Below are positions 17,059-25,898 of a stretch of 64,000 nt of DNA, piece by piece. This DNA comes from Hymenobacter arizonensis (GTDB taxonomy: Bacteria; Bacteroidota; Bacteroidia; Cytophagales; Hymenobacteraceae), in NCBI RefSeq assembly GCF_900115775.1, contig NZ_FOXS01000005.1:310001-374000 (forward strand). Direction: 5' to 3'. Each line of letters begins with the position of its first letter. The stretch's first letter is position 1. The notes beneath the pieces were generated by a model. The model ran no database searches. It saw nothing but the letters and a program-made list of their open reading frames with translations, and had not been told where the DNA came from. Position numbers and translations under genes: made by a program.

Positions 17059-20000
17059 ATGGCTAAAATCCTTCGTTTGCACGATACCGGTTCCAGCACC
17101 CACGAGGGCTGGGGCCCGACTGGTAAGATTGGTCCCCACGAGGTGGAGCGGCTGATGGACCCGCAAGGCGGCCGCGCCGCCAAGGTGGCAGTGTCCATTC
17201 CGTCTCCGTTTGCCCGCATGCACTTGGTCGAGACGGCTTTGCGCTTTGTGGGCCAGGGCGGCAGTAACCAGGATTCGGTGTACCACCAGCTGGTGAGCCA
17301 CTTCTGGGACGTGTGGGAAATGGTGTTCAACTACCACCAGCGAAAGCTGGCCAGCCAGCGCCTGCAAATCCGGGCCTGGCACAAGGACGAGGAACTGGCC
17401 CGCCTGCGCGCCAACCCCGCCACCCGGCCCCTGGCCGATGTGTTGAGTTTGTACCTCGACGGCCGCTTCGCGAAGCTGACCGAGATGCACCTCATCTACT
17501 TCCCCGGTGCCAACGGCGTGCCCCAGCTCATTGGCGGTACCTCGCCGCTCACGCTGTTCTTCCCGGCGCCCAATGTGAAAGCGCTGCCAGTGCAGCGGCC
17601 CCAGGGCGGTGGGTATTATTTCGATAACCAGTACGTGTCGCTGGGCAACCGCGAGGCGGCGTTCCGCGACTTCGTTTACCAGCAGTTTGTGGGCGACCCG
17701 GCCTTGATGGCCTTGGCCCCGCTGGTGCGCGACACCCTCGACCGCGGCATTCTGCAGAAGTGGGCCATGGAAGGCGGTGCTAACCTCGGCAACTTCCCGG
17801 TGCTCACCGATGCCACTAATAACCAGATTGACGTGGCCGGCGTGCTGCTGCGCGTGCGCCCCGACGAGGGCACCGTGCGCAACTCCGACCTGTTCATCCG
17901 GCCCAGCCGCGCAGGCGTTGCTGGGCCGTTGCCCATCGTGCTGCGCCCTGGCTTGAAAGCCGTAGGCAAGCGCTATTTCAACGAAACAATGTTTGCTGAC
18001 AGCGGCGCCATTGTGCCCGCAGCCGACGCTCGCCCACTGAAGGAGCGGACCCTGCCCGGGCCGGAATTGCCTTATCCGTACCTCACGGTAAACGACTTGC
18101 TGGAGGAAACCCTGCTCACCGTACCTTATGAGGTAGATGAGGCACGGTTCCACTGCGGGTACCTGAAAATCTCGCCCGGCTTTAAGCCCAGCACCTGGCC
18201 GCTGCTGCCCATCAAAACAACGTATTTCGATTACTTCACGCCCCAGGATTTGGCCGAGCATCTGAGCATCGAGCTCGACCCGGCTTGTGTGCGGGTGAAG
18301 TTGCGGGTGCCCGTGAGCAGCGGCGAATTTGTGGACTATGAGCGGGCCTACTACGCCAATCCGCAGGGCGACAATATTGGCCGCCTGCTGGTGACCAACG
18401 TGGCGCTGTCGGTGTTCCCCTTCGTGAAGGTGATGGACGCGCCGCAGTACAACGACTTCTACAAAGTGATGCTCGTCGATGCCAACAACATCGACCCGAG
18501 CATGGTGACCAAGAAAGTCGACCTGAAATTTTGGGTCGACGGCCGAGCTTTGGGCGAAACTGGCACCGGCCAGAGCGCCACCCGCTACGAGCGCACCCCC
18601 AAAACCAGTCAGGACGAGGGCAGCACCTACTACGAGGTGCGTGGCACTCATTTCGATTATCTGGAAGTAATCAACCCGGCTCCGGCCGCGGGTTCGGCCC
18701 TCATCATTCCGCGCTGGCCCGAGGTGCGGCAGGGTACCAAGGAGTACCGTTTTGCCATTGACTTCGGCACCACGAACACCCACGTGGCCATGCAGGACAG
18801 CCCCGGTCAGGAACCCAAACCGTTCAGCTTCGGCCTGACCGACACGCCTGTCGCGCTGCTGAAAAAGTCGACCAACGAGCCCGACCGCACCGCCTACGAG
18901 CGCCTGTACCGCGGAATCGACGACGACCCGGCCAACTTCGTGCAAATCAAGCGTTGGCAACAGTACCAAGAGCGCGAATTCGTGCCGCCAATTCTTGGCC
19001 AAGATAGTTCGCCATACTCTTTTCCCACCCGCACAGCAACTTCAGAATCACAAGGGTTCGCTAATGAAGAGCTTAAGGTGCTTGGTAACGTAAACATTGG
19101 TTTTGCAATAATGACCGAGGAGGCAAAGCTCTCAGGTTATCGCACCAATCTGAAATGGAGTAGCTCATTGAGTCAAGTCGGTAGGCATCGTGTACAGGCT
19201 TTCTTTCACGAGATTCTTTTACTATGCCGTACGAAAGCAGCGATGAACGGAGGCAACCTAGCAAATACGCAGGTTACCTGGTTTGCACCATTGAGCTTCT
19301 CGACATACCAACGCAACTTGTATCAGCGTGATTGGGATACTCTGTATCAAGACATATTCCATACATCAGCCTCAATGCCATGCATGGTTGAGTCCACAGC
19401 ACCTTACTACTATCTGACAAAGCGCAATATTGTAAGTCTTGGGCCTGGCGAAAATGCTGCTTTCATTGATATTGGAGGTGGTACAACTGATGTAATGTTA
19501 TATGCAGACCGAAAGCCTGCACTTAGTACCTCTTTTCGTTTTGCAGGAAGGGATATTTGGGGAGATGGGGGTGCAGAGGTTCAGGGTAGCAAAGACAATG
19601 GCCTGGTCCGCTTCGGCATAGAAAGCGTCAGTAAAGCAGTGCTATCTAAGGAAGCACGTCGTGCTCGGGAGTTTATATATTTTGCTGACGGTAGCGACAA
19701 CTTTAGCTCACAAGACGTTGCTGATTACTTTTTTAACTATGATAAGTTATTGGGGTTTAGTCAAACCATGCTGCGGGCCGAGCACCTGCGCGTGCTGTTC
19801 TACCTGCACTTCGGTTCGCTGATTTACCACGTGGCGCAAGTAGTAGTAGCCAACGGCGAGCAACTGCCGCGCTACCTCTGCTTCACGGGCCGCGGCAGCC
19901 TCTATGTGCGCCTGCTGGCGGCGGGCTCCAACCTGCAGCCAGTGGAGAAGCTGGCCCGCCTGATTATGGAAAAAGCTACCGGCCAGACCGTGCCGACGGA

Positions 20001-20466
20001 CTTCCGCATCAAGCTCGCCGACGACCCCAAGCAAACCACGGCCAATGGCGGCGTGCTCGCCACGGGCCAGATTCCGCAGGACCCACCCCTGGTGCGCCCC
20101 ATCGGCATCATGCCCGACCCGGAGACCCCGCAAGCCGATAAAGGCGAGCACCACCTCGAAGCCTCGGGTGTGACCGACGAAATCAAGCAAGCCGTGCTGA
20201 CCAACGCTCGCGCCTGCCTCAAGCTGTTGCTCGAAGACCCGGAAATGAAGCGCCTGCAAGCCGACCTGGGCGTGAAAAACGACCCCGGCCTGGTAATGGG
20301 CACCCTGGAACGCCACCTCGGCGATTCGTTTAACCTTTACCGGCAGCAGTATGCCGATGTGCTGCGCGACGGCGACACCATTCCCGAAACGCTGTTCTTC
20401 CTGCCATTCAAAAACGCACTCTATGAGCTATCCAAGGTGCTTCATGATGCGCAGCCGCTCCACTAG
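17059..20466 (+). CDS. large protein with C-terminal actin/Hsp70-like ATPase domain
   Basis: 1135 aa. Residues 1-560 form a region I do not recognise (MAKILRLHDTGSSTHEGWG...). From about 563 comes an actin/Hsp70-type ATPase: phosphate-1 motif FAIDFGTTNTHVAM (Asp567/Gly569 area) and phosphate-2 motif AFIDIGGGTTDVMLY near residues 801-815, with a C-terminal GRGSLYVRLLAAG-type adenosine stretch. No membrane segment. Bases from roughly 18995 to 19770 (residues about 645-904) are much AT-richer than either side, so part of the ATPase core seems to have been exchanged. The 3' end overlaps the next gene by 23 bases, implying translational coupling. A simple chaperone role is unlikely given the N-terminus and context. 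Confidence 0.75.
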   Translation: MAKILRLHDTGSSTHEGWGPTGKIGPHEVERLMDPQGGRAAKVAVSIPSPFARMHLVETALRFVGQGGSNQDSVYHQLVSHFWDVWEMVFNYHQRKLASQRLQIRAWHKDEELARLRANPATRPLADVLSLYLDGRFAKLTEMHLIYFPGANGVPQLIGGTSPLTLFFPAPNVKALPVQRPQGGGYYFDNQYVSLGNREAAFRDFVYQQFVGDPALMALAPLVRDTLDRGILQKWAMEGGANLGNFPVLTDATNNQIDVAGVLLRVRPDEGTVRNSDLFIRPSRAGVAGPLPIVLRPGLKAVGKRYFNETMFADSGAIVPAADARPLKERTLPGPELPYPYLTVNDLLEETLLTVPYEVDEARFHCGYLKISPGFKPSTWPLLPIKTTYFDYFTPQDLAEHLSIELDPACVRVKLRVPVSSGEFVDYERAYYANPQGDNIGRLLVTNVALSVFPFVKVMDAPQYNDFYKVMLVDANNIDPSMVTKKVDLKFWVDGRALGETGTGQSATRYERTPKTSQDEGSTYYEVRGTHFDYLEVINPAPAAGSALIIPRWPEVRQGTKEYRFAIDFGTTNTHVAMQDSPGQEPKPFSFGLTDTPVALLKKSTNEPDRTAYERLYRGIDDDPANFVQIKRWQQYQEREFVPPILGQDSSPYSFPTRTATSESQGFANEELKVLGNVNIGFAIMTEEAKLSGYRTNLKWSSSLSQVGRHRVQAFFHEILLLCRTKAAMNGGNLANTQVTWFAPLSFSTYQRNLYQRDWDTLYQDIFHTSASMPCMVESTAPYYYLTKRNIVSLGPGENAAFIDIGGGTTDVMLYADRKPALSTSFRFAGRDIWGDGGAEVQGSKDNGLVRFGIESVSKAVLSKEARRAREFIYFADGSDNFSSQDVADYFFNYDKLLGFSQTMLRAEHLRVLFYLHFGSLIYHVAQVVVANGEQLPRYLCFTGRGSLYVRLLAAGSNLQPVEKLARLIMEKATGQTVPTDFRIKLADDPKQTTANGGVLATGQIPQDPPLVRPIGIMPDPETPQADKGEHHLEASGVTDEIKQAVLTNARACLKLLLEDPEMKRLQADLGVKNDPGLVMGTLERHLGDSFNLYRQQYADVLRDGDTIPETLFFLPFKNALYELSKVLHDAQPLH
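18995..19770. other. low-GC mosaic segment inside the Hsp70/actin-like gene
   Basis: GC falls from about 60-65% to about 40-45% within a few codons near 18995 and returns near 19770 (for example 25 of 60 bases G/C at 19081-19140, against 39 of 60 at 19921-19980). The reading frame is unbroken. Codon choice changes at the same borders, with many A/T-ending codons. The segment contains the phosphate-2 loop of the ATPase. Confidence 0.8.
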
Positions 20467-21565
20467 CCGCATTGGGCTGGGAGCACTGCTGCTCTTGCTG
20501 GCTTTGGGCAGCGGGCCGGTGGCCTACGCGCAGCCCTCGGCCGATTCGCTACGCGAAACGCCCCTGACAAGCTCGCCAGTGCAGGAAGATTCTACGCCGG
20601 TGCCAGACACTAGTTTGGCGCCGGCACCCAGCGCCCCAGTTCCCGCGCCGGCCTCCAACTGGCCCTGGATACTCGGCGTGCTGGGAGGCATTGCATTGGG
20701 TGTGTTGGGTGCCCGCATGTGGGCGCGCTCGTCGGCTAAGCCGGAGCGGCTGACGCACCAAGTGCCTACTAGAAACAGTAACAGTGGCAGTGGCAATTTT
20801 GTGAAGCCAGTCGGGCCGGCTCCAATACCGGAACCTCAGCCCGAGCCGGCGCGCAAGCGGGCCGAAAACGTGCCCAAGGCGCCGGTGGTGCAGTCGTTGC
20901 GCAGCGTGCAAAGCCCGCCACCGCCGTCGGTTCCAAATCCAACGCCCAAATCTGCCGGAACAAGCGGAAAACAAAAACCTAAACCAAAGCCTAACCAGCC
21001 GGTCAGCCGTTCTTCGGCTTGGCCACCGGCTGCACCCCGTCCTGCTATGAATCCTACTCAGCCCCCTGTGCCGCCCACCCCCGGCGAGCCTCTGGAAACC
21101 GGCCAAACCATTGAGTGGAGCGCCCCTGAGCCGCCTTCCATCCACGAACTAATTGACGCCACTGCCGATGAGGTGACCATTGACCGAGATGCCCGCGTCG
21201 AGTCCCTGATGGCCTTGGAAGAGGCTGCCGCATCAGCCACTGCTGGGCCAATTCACTACTACGCGCCCGCTCCGGACGTGCCCAGCATCGAGCACCGCAA
21301 GCTCAGCCCCAATCCGCTGCCGCAGATGCCCTTGCTCATTACCCTGGCACACGCCGATGCTACTACGGCCCAGTTCTCCTTTAGCCCCCAGGCCGACCAG
21401 TCGCGCATTATCGGCAACGGCGTGCGGGAGCTGAAGGAGTTTTTCGCGTTTGAGCTACCGCCCACTGAGCAGTTCACCACCATCAAGAACCTGACGGCGG
21501 GCAAGCTCGAGAAAACCGACGGCGCCTGGCACGTGGTGGAGAAAGCAGTGATTGCGCTGAGCTAA
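20444..21565 (+). CDS. membrane-anchored proline-rich protein of the tubulin/actin/stator locus
   Basis: 373 aa from ATG 20444, which overlaps the end of the preceding gene by 23 bases. An N-terminal hydrophobic stretch (IGLGALLLLLALGSGPVAYA) is a signal peptide or anchor; a second segment, NWPWILGVLGGIALGVLGARMW, is at about residues 66-87. A Pro-rich, low-complexity linker of about 150 residues follows and then a small C-terminal domain (from IEHRKLSPNPLPQMPLLITL). No family recognised. The layout suits a protein that links membrane and cytosolic or periplasmic partners. Confidence 0.68.
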   Translation: MMRSRSTSRIGLGALLLLLALGSGPVAYAQPSADSLRETPLTSSPVQEDSTPVPDTSLAPAPSAPVPAPASNWPWILGVLGGIALGVLGARMWARSSAKPERLTHQVPTRNSNSGSGNFVKPVGPAPIPEPQPEPARKRAENVPKAPVVQSLRSVQSPPPPSVPNPTPKSAGTSGKQKPKPKPNQPVSRSSAWPPAAPRPAMNPTQPPVPPTPGEPLETGQTIEWSAPEPPSIHELIDATADEVTIDRDARVESLMALEEAAASATAGPIHYYAPAPDVPSIEHRKLSPNPLPQMPLLITLAHADATTAQFSFSPQADQSRIIGNGVRELKEFFAFELPPTEQFTTIKNLTAGKLEKTDGAWHVVEKAVIALS

Positions 21566-21643
21566 CCCTTGGCGTGCTTCGCCGCACTTGGTACGATGCC
21601 GGTACTGCCGCAGTAACTTCGGCCATTATTTGACGAAGCCCCT

Positions 21644-23137
21644 ATGCTCTTTATTGAAATTGCCTTAATACTGGCACTGGTAGCGTGGCAGGCCGTAGTG
21701 TTCTGGCGCAACCGCCAGCTGACCGACCGGGTAGCGGCCATGTATCCGCCTGCGGGTGCCGTGGCCGTACAGCCGATAACCTACACCGCTGCCAATCCGG
21801 AGAAGAACTTCGCCGTCCAGTACGATGCCCTCATCACCCGTGATGCCTCGCCGGAGTTTGCGCAAATCATTGCTGATACCAACGAGTACCTGCAAAACAA
21901 CCGCGGGGCGGCGGCCGACTTCGGCATTCTAAAAGATATCTCGGAACGCCACGCCGAAGCCCTGGACGAGGAGATACAGGCCCAGATTGCGACGCCCCTC
22001 TACCTGGGTTTGCTAGGCACCTTCACAGGCGCCATCCTGGGCTTGGTTTCGCTGGTAGGCAACCCGTTTGCGGAGGTGGCGGCCGACCCGGCGCTGGACA
22101 CCTCATTCAGCAACAACGACGTGCAGCACTTTCTCGGCGGTGTGCTCATCGCCATGATAGGCAGCTTGTTCGGCTTGGCCTTCACGCTGGCTGGCAATCA
22201 GTTGCTGAAGCAGGCCCGGGCCCAGCGCGACCGCAACATAAACGCCTACTACACCTACCTGCAAAAGGCCCTGCTGCCCAAGCTGAACTCCGACATGCAG
22301 GCGGGCATGGCCAACCTGAAATCGGTGCTCGACACCTTCAATGCCGAGTTCTTCAGCCAGATTCAGAACGACTTTTTCAGCAAAATCCACGAGTTTACGC
22401 CGCTCATTGCCAGCATCACGGAGAACGTGAGCGTGCAAAAGCGCTTCCTGGAGCAGCTGGAAAAGATTGGCTATTCGGAACTGGCCAATGCTACCATTAA
22501 GGTATTCGATAGGGTAGACGAGAGTGCCCAGACCTTCGAGAAATTCCTAGGCTACCAGCATGCCCTAAACACCACCGTAACGCACAGCAACGAAGCGGCC
22601 CAGACCATTGGCGCGCTGCTCAACCGCCTCACTGCCTTGGAGCAGGGCCTCGCCAGCGTGCCCCAATACCTGCAGCAGCACGACGACGCCCTGCGCCAGC
22701 AAGTGGCGTTTTTCAGTCAGCACGGCAAGCTGCTGGCCGACCTGGGCGCCCAGATTCGCCAAGGCGTGAGCGAAGGCGTTCACCGCATGGACGAGCAGCT
22801 CGATGGCCGCCTGCAGGAGCTGCAGCAGGAAGCTACCGAAGCGCACGAGCAATGGCAGCGCCACTTCCGCGAGCTGAACAGCAACAACGTTTACCAGAAA
22901 ATAACGGAGTACCTAAATCCATTCACGCAACTGCCGGCCCAGCAGCAGCAACTCAACGTGTTGCAGGAGCGCCAGGCCGCCTTGGCTGCCCAGGCCATGC
23001 AGCGCATGGAAGCCCGCCTGCTGGCTGATGCCCAGCTGCAACAGCAGCTGTTGCATCAGGTAGACCGCACAAATAAGGTGCTTGAAGAGCTGACCAAACC
23101 CAACTGGTTTCAGCGGACGGTGCTGGGGAAGAAATAA
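21644..23137 (+). CDS. MotA/TolQ/ExbB-type channel protein, ZorA-like
   Basis: 497 aa. TM1 is LFIEIALILALVAWQAVVFW (residues 2-21); TM2 LYLGLLGTFTGAILGLVSLV (about 118-137) and TM3 FLGGVLIAMIGSLFGLAFTL (about 163-182) are the channel helices of the MotA/TolQ/ExbB fold. A long helical, Gln/Leu-rich tail of some 310 residues follows, as in ZorA of Zorya defence systems, and unlike MotA. Its partner is the MotB-like gene downstream. There are no flagellar or Gld genes nearby. Proton or sodium use cannot be decided. Confidence 0.75.
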   Translation: MLFIEIALILALVAWQAVVFWRNRQLTDRVAAMYPPAGAVAVQPITYTAANPEKNFAVQYDALITRDASPEFAQIIADTNEYLQNNRGAAADFGILKDISERHAEALDEEIQAQIATPLYLGLLGTFTGAILGLVSLVGNPFAEVAADPALDTSFSNNDVQHFLGGVLIAMIGSLFGLAFTLAGNQLLKQARAQRDRNINAYYTYLQKALLPKLNSDMQAGMANLKSVLDTFNAEFFSQIQNDFFSKIHEFTPLIASITENVSVQKRFLEQLEKIGYSELANATIKVFDRVDESAQTFEKFLGYQHALNTTVTHSNEAAQTIGALLNRLTALEQGLASVPQYLQQHDDALRQQVAFFSQHGKLLADLGAQIRQGVSEGVHRMDEQLDGRLQELQQEATEAHEQWQRHFRELNSNNVYQKITEYLNPFTQLPAQQQQLNVLQERQAALAAQAMQRMEARLLADAQLQQQLLHQVDRTNKVLEELTKPNWFQRTVLGKK

Positions 23138-23157
23138 GAATTGCGCGACCGTAGCGC

Positions 23158-23196
23158 CTCACCCCCCGGCCCCCTCTCCGCAGGAGAGGGGGAGCC
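23158..23196. repeat. solo arm of family B repeat
   Basis: One arm only (ctcaccccccggccccctct...ggagcc), with no matching second arm before the next gene. It is followed at about 23228-23268 by an AT-rich run of short degenerate repeats (aatctgtgaaatcagtaaaa type). It lies between the MotA-like and MotB-like genes. Confidence 0.75.
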
Positions 23197-23270
23197 AAAC
23201 GACTTTTGCCAGGTGCGTTAGCCAAAGCAAATAATCTGTGAAATCAGTAAAATCCGTCTAAATCAGTGAT

Positions 23271-23930
23271 ATGAAAGAGAGCAGGGACTTCTTCTGGCCC
23301 AGTTACGTGGACCTAATGACGGCCTTGTTCCTGACCATGCTCGTCATGTTCGTGCTGAGCTACAAGCTTTTCAAAGACAAGCAGCGCGACAACGACAAGC
23401 TCATCTACGACCTCAAGGTGCAGGTGCAGGAGAAGCGCAAGCTCGATGAGATAAAAGCGGCCCTCAAGCGGCTGGAAAGTGACTATTTCGTGTACAACGA
23501 GCGCTATAAGCGCTACGAGCTGAACTTCCCGGTTACGTTTGTCTCGCAAAGCGCCGTGCTGCCCGCCGAAGCCCAGGCCCCGCTGATAAAAGCCGGCCGC
23601 TTTCTGCTGAGTCAGATGAAAGCCCTCGAAACCGACGACAACGTGCAGTACCTCATTGTGGTAGAGGGGCGGGCCGCCAAGGACCTCCGTTTTCCCGCTT
23701 CCGACCCGCGCAACCTCGACGGCCCAGCCGTGCGGCAGCTGAGCTACAGCCGCGCCCTGGCCGTGATTCGGCTGTGGGAGCAGGCCGGGCTGCGCTTTCC
23801 GGGCAACCTGGAGGTGGTGGCGGCCGGTAGCGGCTTCCGCGGGGCGGGCCGCTACACGGGGGCGCAAGAAGGCCTGAACAAGCGGTTTATTATTCAGGTG
23901 CAGCCCAAAATTGGCTCAATTGGAAAGTAG
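23271..23930 (+). CDS. MotB/ZorB-like protein with OmpA-type domain
   Basis: 219 aa. A single TM helix follows a short N-terminus: SYVDLMTALFLTMLVMFVLSY, with Asp14 in the position of the ion-binding Asp of MotB and ZorB. After a charged coiled-coil-like segment (about 35-75) comes an OmpA/MotB-type peptidoglycan-binding region (about 85-215) with VEGRAA, QLSYSRALAVIRLWEQAG and LNKRFIIQVQ. This gene closes the seven-gene locus. With the preceding gene it should form an ion-driven stator. Confidence 0.8.
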   Translation: MKESRDFFWPSYVDLMTALFLTMLVMFVLSYKLFKDKQRDNDKLIYDLKVQVQEKRKLDEIKAALKRLESDYFVYNERYKRYELNFPVTFVSQSAVLPAEAQAPLIKAGRFLLSQMKALETDDNVQYLIVVEGRAAKDLRFPASDPRNLDGPAVRQLSYSRALAVIRLWEQAGLRFPGNLEVVAAGSGFRGAGRYTGAQEGLNKRFIIQVQPKIGSIGK

Positions 23931-24297
23931 AGGCTGAGGACCAATATCAAAAAGGAATTTCTGAGAAGGGCTGCAAACCGGTGTGCTGTGGAAACTCGTG
24001 CACAAGATGTGTGAAAAGACAGCAAAAGCACACGGGATTACTTCCTGATTATGGGGGAAAGTTGTACTAGTAAGGGCGTGCCGACTATATAGAAAAACTT
24101 GTTTCCTGCATTGTAGAGGCCTTTTTCGGACGCGTGGCCTCTCGAAGTCAAGGCTGAACGGTGTGCCGGATACCCGTAAAAATGCCTCGTTCACCGAGCG
24201 TGGCAGTTCACTGACCTAGAAGGGCAGCAGGCCACTTTATGGGTGAATAATTTTGGTAAATAATCAATGCCAAATTATTCTTTTCCGCCCTGCTGCT
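23931..24297. other. gene-free stretch after the tubulin/actin/stator locus
   Basis: 367 bases without a credible gene. It is AT-richer near 24040-24110 and 24240-24290. A 92-codon minus-strand frame here has no recognisable features. I see no hairpin terminator or repeat. Confidence 0.5.
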
Positions 24298-25797
24298 ATG
24301 AAATCCCCTTTTACTTCATGTCTGCCCGTAGCTGAAAGTTTTCCTAAAAACTTGGCCGGCGTAGCTCGTTTGTATCGGGTGAGCTTGGTGGCACTCGCCT
24401 TGGTACTGAGTGCTCATGCAGGCCGGGCGGCGGGTTTGCCGCCTTCCGACCGGGTAGTTGCGGCCCTGCTCCGGCAGCTTCCCAAAGAAGTTGGTGGCGA
24501 AGACTCGGCAAGCACCAAAAAGGTAGCAGACTTTTATGCCCGCGCCGGCTTTGCCCCCGTGTGGACCCGGACTGAGGGCGTGACCCCAGAAGCCCAGGCT
24601 GGGGTGACGCTACTTGTGTCGGCAGCTCGCTACGGCCTCAAGCCGGCCGAGTACCAGGCTACGGAGCTGGTGGCCCTGTTCGATTCGCTTTCCATATCTG
24701 ACGACCAAGCGCCCGCGCGCCGGGTGCGGGCCGAACACCAGCTCAGCGCTGCCCTGTTGCGCTTTACCCAGCACTTGCACGAGGGCCGCATTACCAGCTC
24801 CGACCTTCGCCCGACTGCCTCCACCATCGCGGCTGCCTTCGACGGAGTGGCCCACTTGCAATACGCCCTACATAGCGGCCGCTTTGCCGAAGCCCTGCTC
24901 GAAGCCCAGCCCGCTTCCCGCAGCTATGTACGTCTGCTCCGGGCCTGGCAGCGCCTGCTCGACACCGACAGTGCCGCCGCCAAGCGCGTGGCGCAGCCCG
25001 TTGCCATCAACCTGGAGCGCCTGCGTTGGGAGCCCGGCGCCGACTCACTGTACCTGGCCGTAAACATTCCTTCGTACACGTTGCAGGTGGTGCGCGGTGC
25101 CAAGGTGGCGGCCAGCCACCGCGTAATAGTGGGCAAGGCCATTACCCCCACGCCCGAATTGTATAGCCGCGTCACCTTCATGCAGGCGGCCCCCGAATGG
25201 CGCGTGCCGCAGAGCATTGCCGCCAACGAAATGCTCCCCAAGCTCCGCCGCGACCCTGGCTTCTTGGACGACCGTGGCTTTGAGCTTTACAACGCCGCCG
25301 GCAAGCGCGTAAACCCTTACCGCGTGGATTGGAACGCGGTGACCCCTGAAGCGTTTCCGTACCAAATTCGCCAGGCGCCTTCCGAAGACAACGCCCTGGG
25401 GGAGGTAGTATTCCGCTTCGCCAACCCGTATTCCGTGTACATGCACGACACACCTGCCAAAAAAGCCTTCCAGGCCAACGCCCGCGCCCTGAGCCACGGC
25501 TGCATCCGGGTAGAGAAGCCGGTGGCACTGGCCCGCTTCCTGCTGGAGCGCGACGGCAAAAACGCCGCCAGCCGGGTCAACGACCTGCAAAACAGCATAG
25601 ACAGCGGCCGCACCAAAGCTATTGGCCTGCAAGCCCCGGTTACGCTGCTGGTTCGCTACCTAACCTGCGAAGCCGACGGCGACCAGCTCCGCCAGCTGCC
25701 CGACATCTACGGCCGCGACAAAGCACTGGCCCACGCCTGGAACGATGTAATGCCCACCACGCTCACGCCCCTGATGCCCATGTTGGCCCAGCGCTAA
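24298..25797 (+). CDS. periplasmic L,D-transpeptidase (YkuD domain, YcbB-like)
   Basis: 499 aa. After a signal-type segment (LVALALVLSAHAGRAAG) there is a scaffold region beginning FYARAGFAPVWTR, typical of YcbB-like L,D-transpeptidases. The YkuD catalytic domain ends in ALSHGCIRVEKPVAL with catalytic Cys402 (SHGCIRV) and the upstream His in YSVYMHDTPAK. Role: 3-3 cross-links in peptidoglycan or attachment of proteins to it. ATG 24298 precedes the signal sequence; the longer frame starts in non-coding sequence. Confidence 0.88.
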   Translation: MKSPFTSCLPVAESFPKNLAGVARLYRVSLVALALVLSAHAGRAAGLPPSDRVVAALLRQLPKEVGGEDSASTKKVADFYARAGFAPVWTRTEGVTPEAQAGVTLLVSAARYGLKPAEYQATELVALFDSLSISDDQAPARRVRAEHQLSAALLRFTQHLHEGRITSSDLRPTASTIAAAFDGVAHLQYALHSGRFAEALLEAQPASRSYVRLLRAWQRLLDTDSAAAKRVAQPVAINLERLRWEPGADSLYLAVNIPSYTLQVVRGAKVAASHRVIVGKAITPTPELYSRVTFMQAAPEWRVPQSIAANEMLPKLRRDPGFLDDRGFELYNAAGKRVNPYRVDWNAVTPEAFPYQIRQAPSEDNALGEVVFRFANPYSVYMHDTPAKKAFQANARALSHGCIRVEKPVALARFLLERDGKNAASRVNDLQNSIDSGRTKAIGLQAPVTLLVRYLTCEADGDQLRQLPDIYGRDKALAHAWNDVMPTTLTPLMPMLAQR

Positions 25798-25810
25798 CCA
25801 ATTGAAATAG

Positions 25811-25857
25811 CAGCAAAAAGCCCTGACGCCATCCATTGGCGTCAGGGCTTTTTGCTG
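25811..25857. terminator. bidirectional hairpin terminator
   Basis: Perfect 20-bp arms 25811-25830 and 25838-25857, loop of 7; stem gccctgacgcc flanked by aaaaa/ttttt. It separates the convergent L,D-transpeptidase and aldolase genes. Confidence 0.88.
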
Positions 25858-25898
25858 GGCTAAGCGGCGGGAAATTGCCGTTTACAACCTTGGGTAAG

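Noticed and set aside
17047..19002. 651-codon open frame on the minus strand opposite the Hsp70-like gene
   Set aside because: It is a shadow of GC-rich codons of the + strand gene; the + strand frame has recognisable motifs and the minus frame has none.
17059..20466. DnaK-type chaperone
   Set aside because: Only the ATPase-type motifs match; there is no DnaK substrate domain and 560 N-terminal residues are foreign to chaperones.
21644..23930. Flagellar motor MotAB
   Set aside because: No other flagellar genes, the tail of the MotA-like protein is too long, and the neighbours are cytoskeletal-type proteins.
21644..23930. Gliding motor GldLM
   Set aside because: GldL is shorter and GldM is a much larger periplasmic protein without an OmpA-type domain.
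23916..24194. 92-codon minus-strand frame in the gap after the MotB-like gene
   Set aside because: Cys/Ser-rich low-quality product, no promoter, no family pattern.
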